Source of the DNA: an uncultured Methanobrevibacter sp.
GTDB taxonomy: Archaea; Methanobacteriota; Methanobacteria; Methanobacteriales; Methanobacteriaceae
Length of the DNA: 64,000 nt
NCBI RefSeq assembly: GCF_902769175.1
Contig: NZ_CACXNW010000008.1
Location: 87,219-151,218 of the forward strand
Reading direction: 5' to 3'
Shown here: in pieces, positions 62,011 through 64,000 of the stretch
Numbering within the stretch: the first letter of the stretch is position 1
How the letters are laid out: each line of letters opens with the position of its first letter
Notes under the pieces: generated by a model
Told to the model about the DNA's origin: nothing
Databases searched by the model: none
The model's input: only the letters and a program-made list of their open reading frames with translations
Position numbers and translations under genes: made by a program

Positions 62011-64000
62011 ATTGGATTTGGATACCTATTCCCTTGAATCTGGATGTCCATTAAATGAGCCTCAATTAAATGTTTACTTGGATATTATAGCTAATGATAA
62101 ATGGGATTCCTACCGCATTCCTATTTTCATGGAAATCTCAAAGGATTATGATTCAGACATTATTCAAAGTGCTATAAATGAGATTTTGGATATTCATCCT
62201 ATTTTAGGCATGTGTGTCAGTGATGATTTTGAAGTTCCTTATTTGGTTAAGGGGTCAAAGTGTCCTATTTTGCTGGAATCTGAGATTGAAGATGAATTCC
62301 TTTTGGACTTCTTAAGCAAGCCTTTTGAATTAAATCAGAATTTATCCAGGTTTTTAATAGTTGAAAATGAGGATAATTATTCCGTATTTGGAGTTTTCCA
62401 TCATATAATCTTTGATGGCTTATCAGAATCAGTATTTAAGGAAGATTTCCAAGCTATTCTTGATGGAAAAACCCTTGATGTTGATGATTCTTTCTTAAAG
62501 GTATCTGCATTTGCTGAGTAAATAAAGGATGCACCTGAATACAAGATTGCCTATGATTTTTATGAAAGGTTCTTGGCAGATATTGATGAAGTCGGAATCC
62601 TATTGGATAGTGTCTCATCTGAAGGGGCAGGAATTCTACAAACTGATTTGAATATTGATTCCGATTCATTCCATTCATTTTTGCTAAATCATAATCTTAG
62701 CGAAAATGTCTTTTTCGTATCTGCATTTGCTTACACATTGTCCAGATTTGTTGGCAATGAAAAGGTATTGTTCAATATTCTTGACAATGGACGTGGCCGA
62801 TTCAAGAACTTTGATGCCATTGGTATGTATGTCAATACATTGCCTATGTTGGCAGATTGTAAAAATCAGGACATTTCTGCATTTATGGATTATATGTCTG
62901 ATTTAATTTATGATGTGATGAAGTATGATTATTATCCATTTAGATTGATTGCTAATGAGTATAATGTAAATTCCAATATCCTATTCCAATTTATACCTGA
63001 TTGGATTGAAGGCAATAATGTAAATGGAGAGGACAGCTCCCAATTTATAGAAGAAAATATTTTCCAATCCATCTTGGTTTCAAATGTTGATTTCAGTGCT
63101 GATGTCCTCCAGAAAGGAGAGGATTACAGCATTAGGGTTTCATATTCCGATAGGTATTCAAAGGATTTCATTGAACATTTTGTTTATGCCTATAAATTGA
63201 TTGCAGAGCAGATTATCAATGCAAATGAATTGGGAGATATTGAATATGCCAGTTCTAAGGATATGGAACTTTTAGATGAGTATAATAATACTGAGCATTC
63301 TTTGGTTTATGATGATGTTTTAGATGCATTTAATGATAATCTTGCAAAATATCCCGACAGTGAATTGGTGAGAGGTAATGATGATTCATATACATTGTCT
63401 GAAAGTGCATTCATTGCAAATGAGATTGCAATTTCCTTGAAGGAATTAGGAGTTGGGTCTAATGATTTCGTTGCTTTTGTATGTGAGCGATCTGAATTGT
63501 ATTTGTTTAATGTTTTGTCAATTTTATCAATTGGTGCAACTCCAGTTCCAGTTGACAGTTCTTTACCAAATGAGAGGATAAGATTCATTTTAGAAAATTC
63601 AAATTCTAAGGCAGTTATTGCAGATGATACAACATATGACAGAGTTTGCAGTTTAATGGAAAATATTAGTATCTCTAATGAAAATAATAATTCTGATTTC
63701 GATAATGAAAATGCTGGTGGATTTGTTGATGAGAGTGTCAGTGGATTCGCTGATGAAAATGCTGGTGGATTTGTTGATGAGAGTGTCAGTGGATTCGCTG
63801 ATGAAAATGGCATAAATGTATTGAATGAATCCCATATTCTTAAAGGGGATATTGGCAATTTATCTCATTTGCCTGTTGAGTATGGTGATTTGGCAGGTAT
63901 ATTATATACCAGTGGTACTACTGGCGTTCCTAAAGGTGTAAAGATCACTAGAAAATCTGTTCTTAATTTATCTGCTCACTATACTGATGCACAGAATTTA
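62011..64000 (+). other. NRPS module 3 (C-A, incomplete)
   Basis: Opens with ESGCPLNEPQLNVYLD. The C domain has an intact HHIIFDG; in-frame TAA at 62519-62521 follows KVSAFAE, after which the same frame runs open to the window end. That last stretch (62522-64000) reads CILYTSGTTG-like GILYTSGTTGVPKGVK near 63900. An A-domain loop carries two 16-residue copies of a DENAGGFVDESVSGFA-type repeat, absent from the other modules. The right end of the A domain and any carrier lie outside. Confidence 0.85.
63706..63801 (+). repeat. 48-bp in-frame tandem duplication in the third A domain
   Basis: Two identical-looking 48-bp units, GAAAATGCTGGTGGATTTGT onward (63706 and 63754), encode ENAGGFVDESVSGFAD twice. 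They sit in an acidic loop before the A3 core motif. Length-neutral for the frame, so probably a tolerated slippage expansion of a surface loop. Confidence 0.85.

Larger units (their letters stand above)
55900..64000 (+). pseudogene. Multimodular nonribosomal peptide synthetase, broken as read and cut by the window end
   Basis: Megaenzyme that assembles a short peptide from adenylated amino acids. Domain order is C-A-T, C-A-T, C-A..., continuing past 64000. As read it is split by single-base shifts at 57087-57094 (A7), near 58383, and at 60961-60968 (A8), and by in-frame TAA at 58175-58177 and 62519-62521. All breaks lie within recognisable domains, with the correct frame resuming at once. 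ATG 55900 follows a weak TGGTGCGGTGAT. No thioesterase or phosphopantetheinyl transferase is in view. NRPSs are rare in archaea but known in Methanobrevibacter. Product unknown. Confidence 0.9.

Overview
The window is very AT-rich and looks like a methanogenic archaeon of the Methanobacteriales, most likely a gut or rumen Methanobrevibacter. Support: GTP cyclohydrolase MptA, coenzyme M enzyme ComB and Trm1; GGTGA/GAGG ribosome sites at many starts; TATA boxes instead of -35/-10 promoters; and a multimodular peptide synthetase, known in Methanobrevibacter. The genus is an inference; no rRNA or tRNA gene was seen.

1-23231 is a chromosomal housekeeping region: mptA, an Lrp-type regulator, trm1, a DegT aminotransferase, an NCS2 permease, a tRNA-thiolation ATPase, CorC/HlyC and Na+/Ca2+ exchanger membrane proteins, a zinc-ribbon protein, a TraB-like protein, comB, a methanogen-conserved protein, serS, a solute-binding lipoprotein, a DUF308 protein, a nitroreductase, a PatB-like lyase, an ArsC-like protein, an aldo/keto reductase, a flavodoxin and a glutathione peroxidase. 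Many gaps hold short tandem repeats of 26-62 bp.

23338-52108 is a defence island merged with an integrated element. First comes a minus-strand operon of a DUF2075-type nuclease-helicase followed by a Gabija pair (GajA OLD-TOPRIM nuclease, GajB UvrD-like helicase), with a second DUF2075 paralogue head-to-head on the plus strand. Next is a minus-strand plasmid/virus-like replication operon: a PriS-like primase fused to a CHC2 zinc finger and broken by one in-frame stop, an AAA+ ATPase, a free copy of the ATPase's N-terminal domain, and a second CHC2 protein. A recombinase-like gene and then a complete type 3 BREX operon (brxF-brxC-pglX-brxHII-pglZ-brxA) follow on the plus strand. A zinc-ribbon membrane protein, a 36-residue coiled-coil ORF and a tyrosine recombinase close the island.

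52514-64000 returns to accessory chromosomal genes: a ferredoxin-nitroreductase, a small unknown protein, a MATE exporter and the first three modules (C-A-T, C-A-T, C-A...) of a nonribosomal peptide synthetase running out of the window.

One pattern affects the whole window. About a dozen recognisable genes are split by 1-nt shifts, most of them in A or T runs, and two proteins carry in-frame TAA codons (three in all). Sequencing or assembly error explains the homopolymer cases best, so 'pseudogene' below means 'broken as read'.
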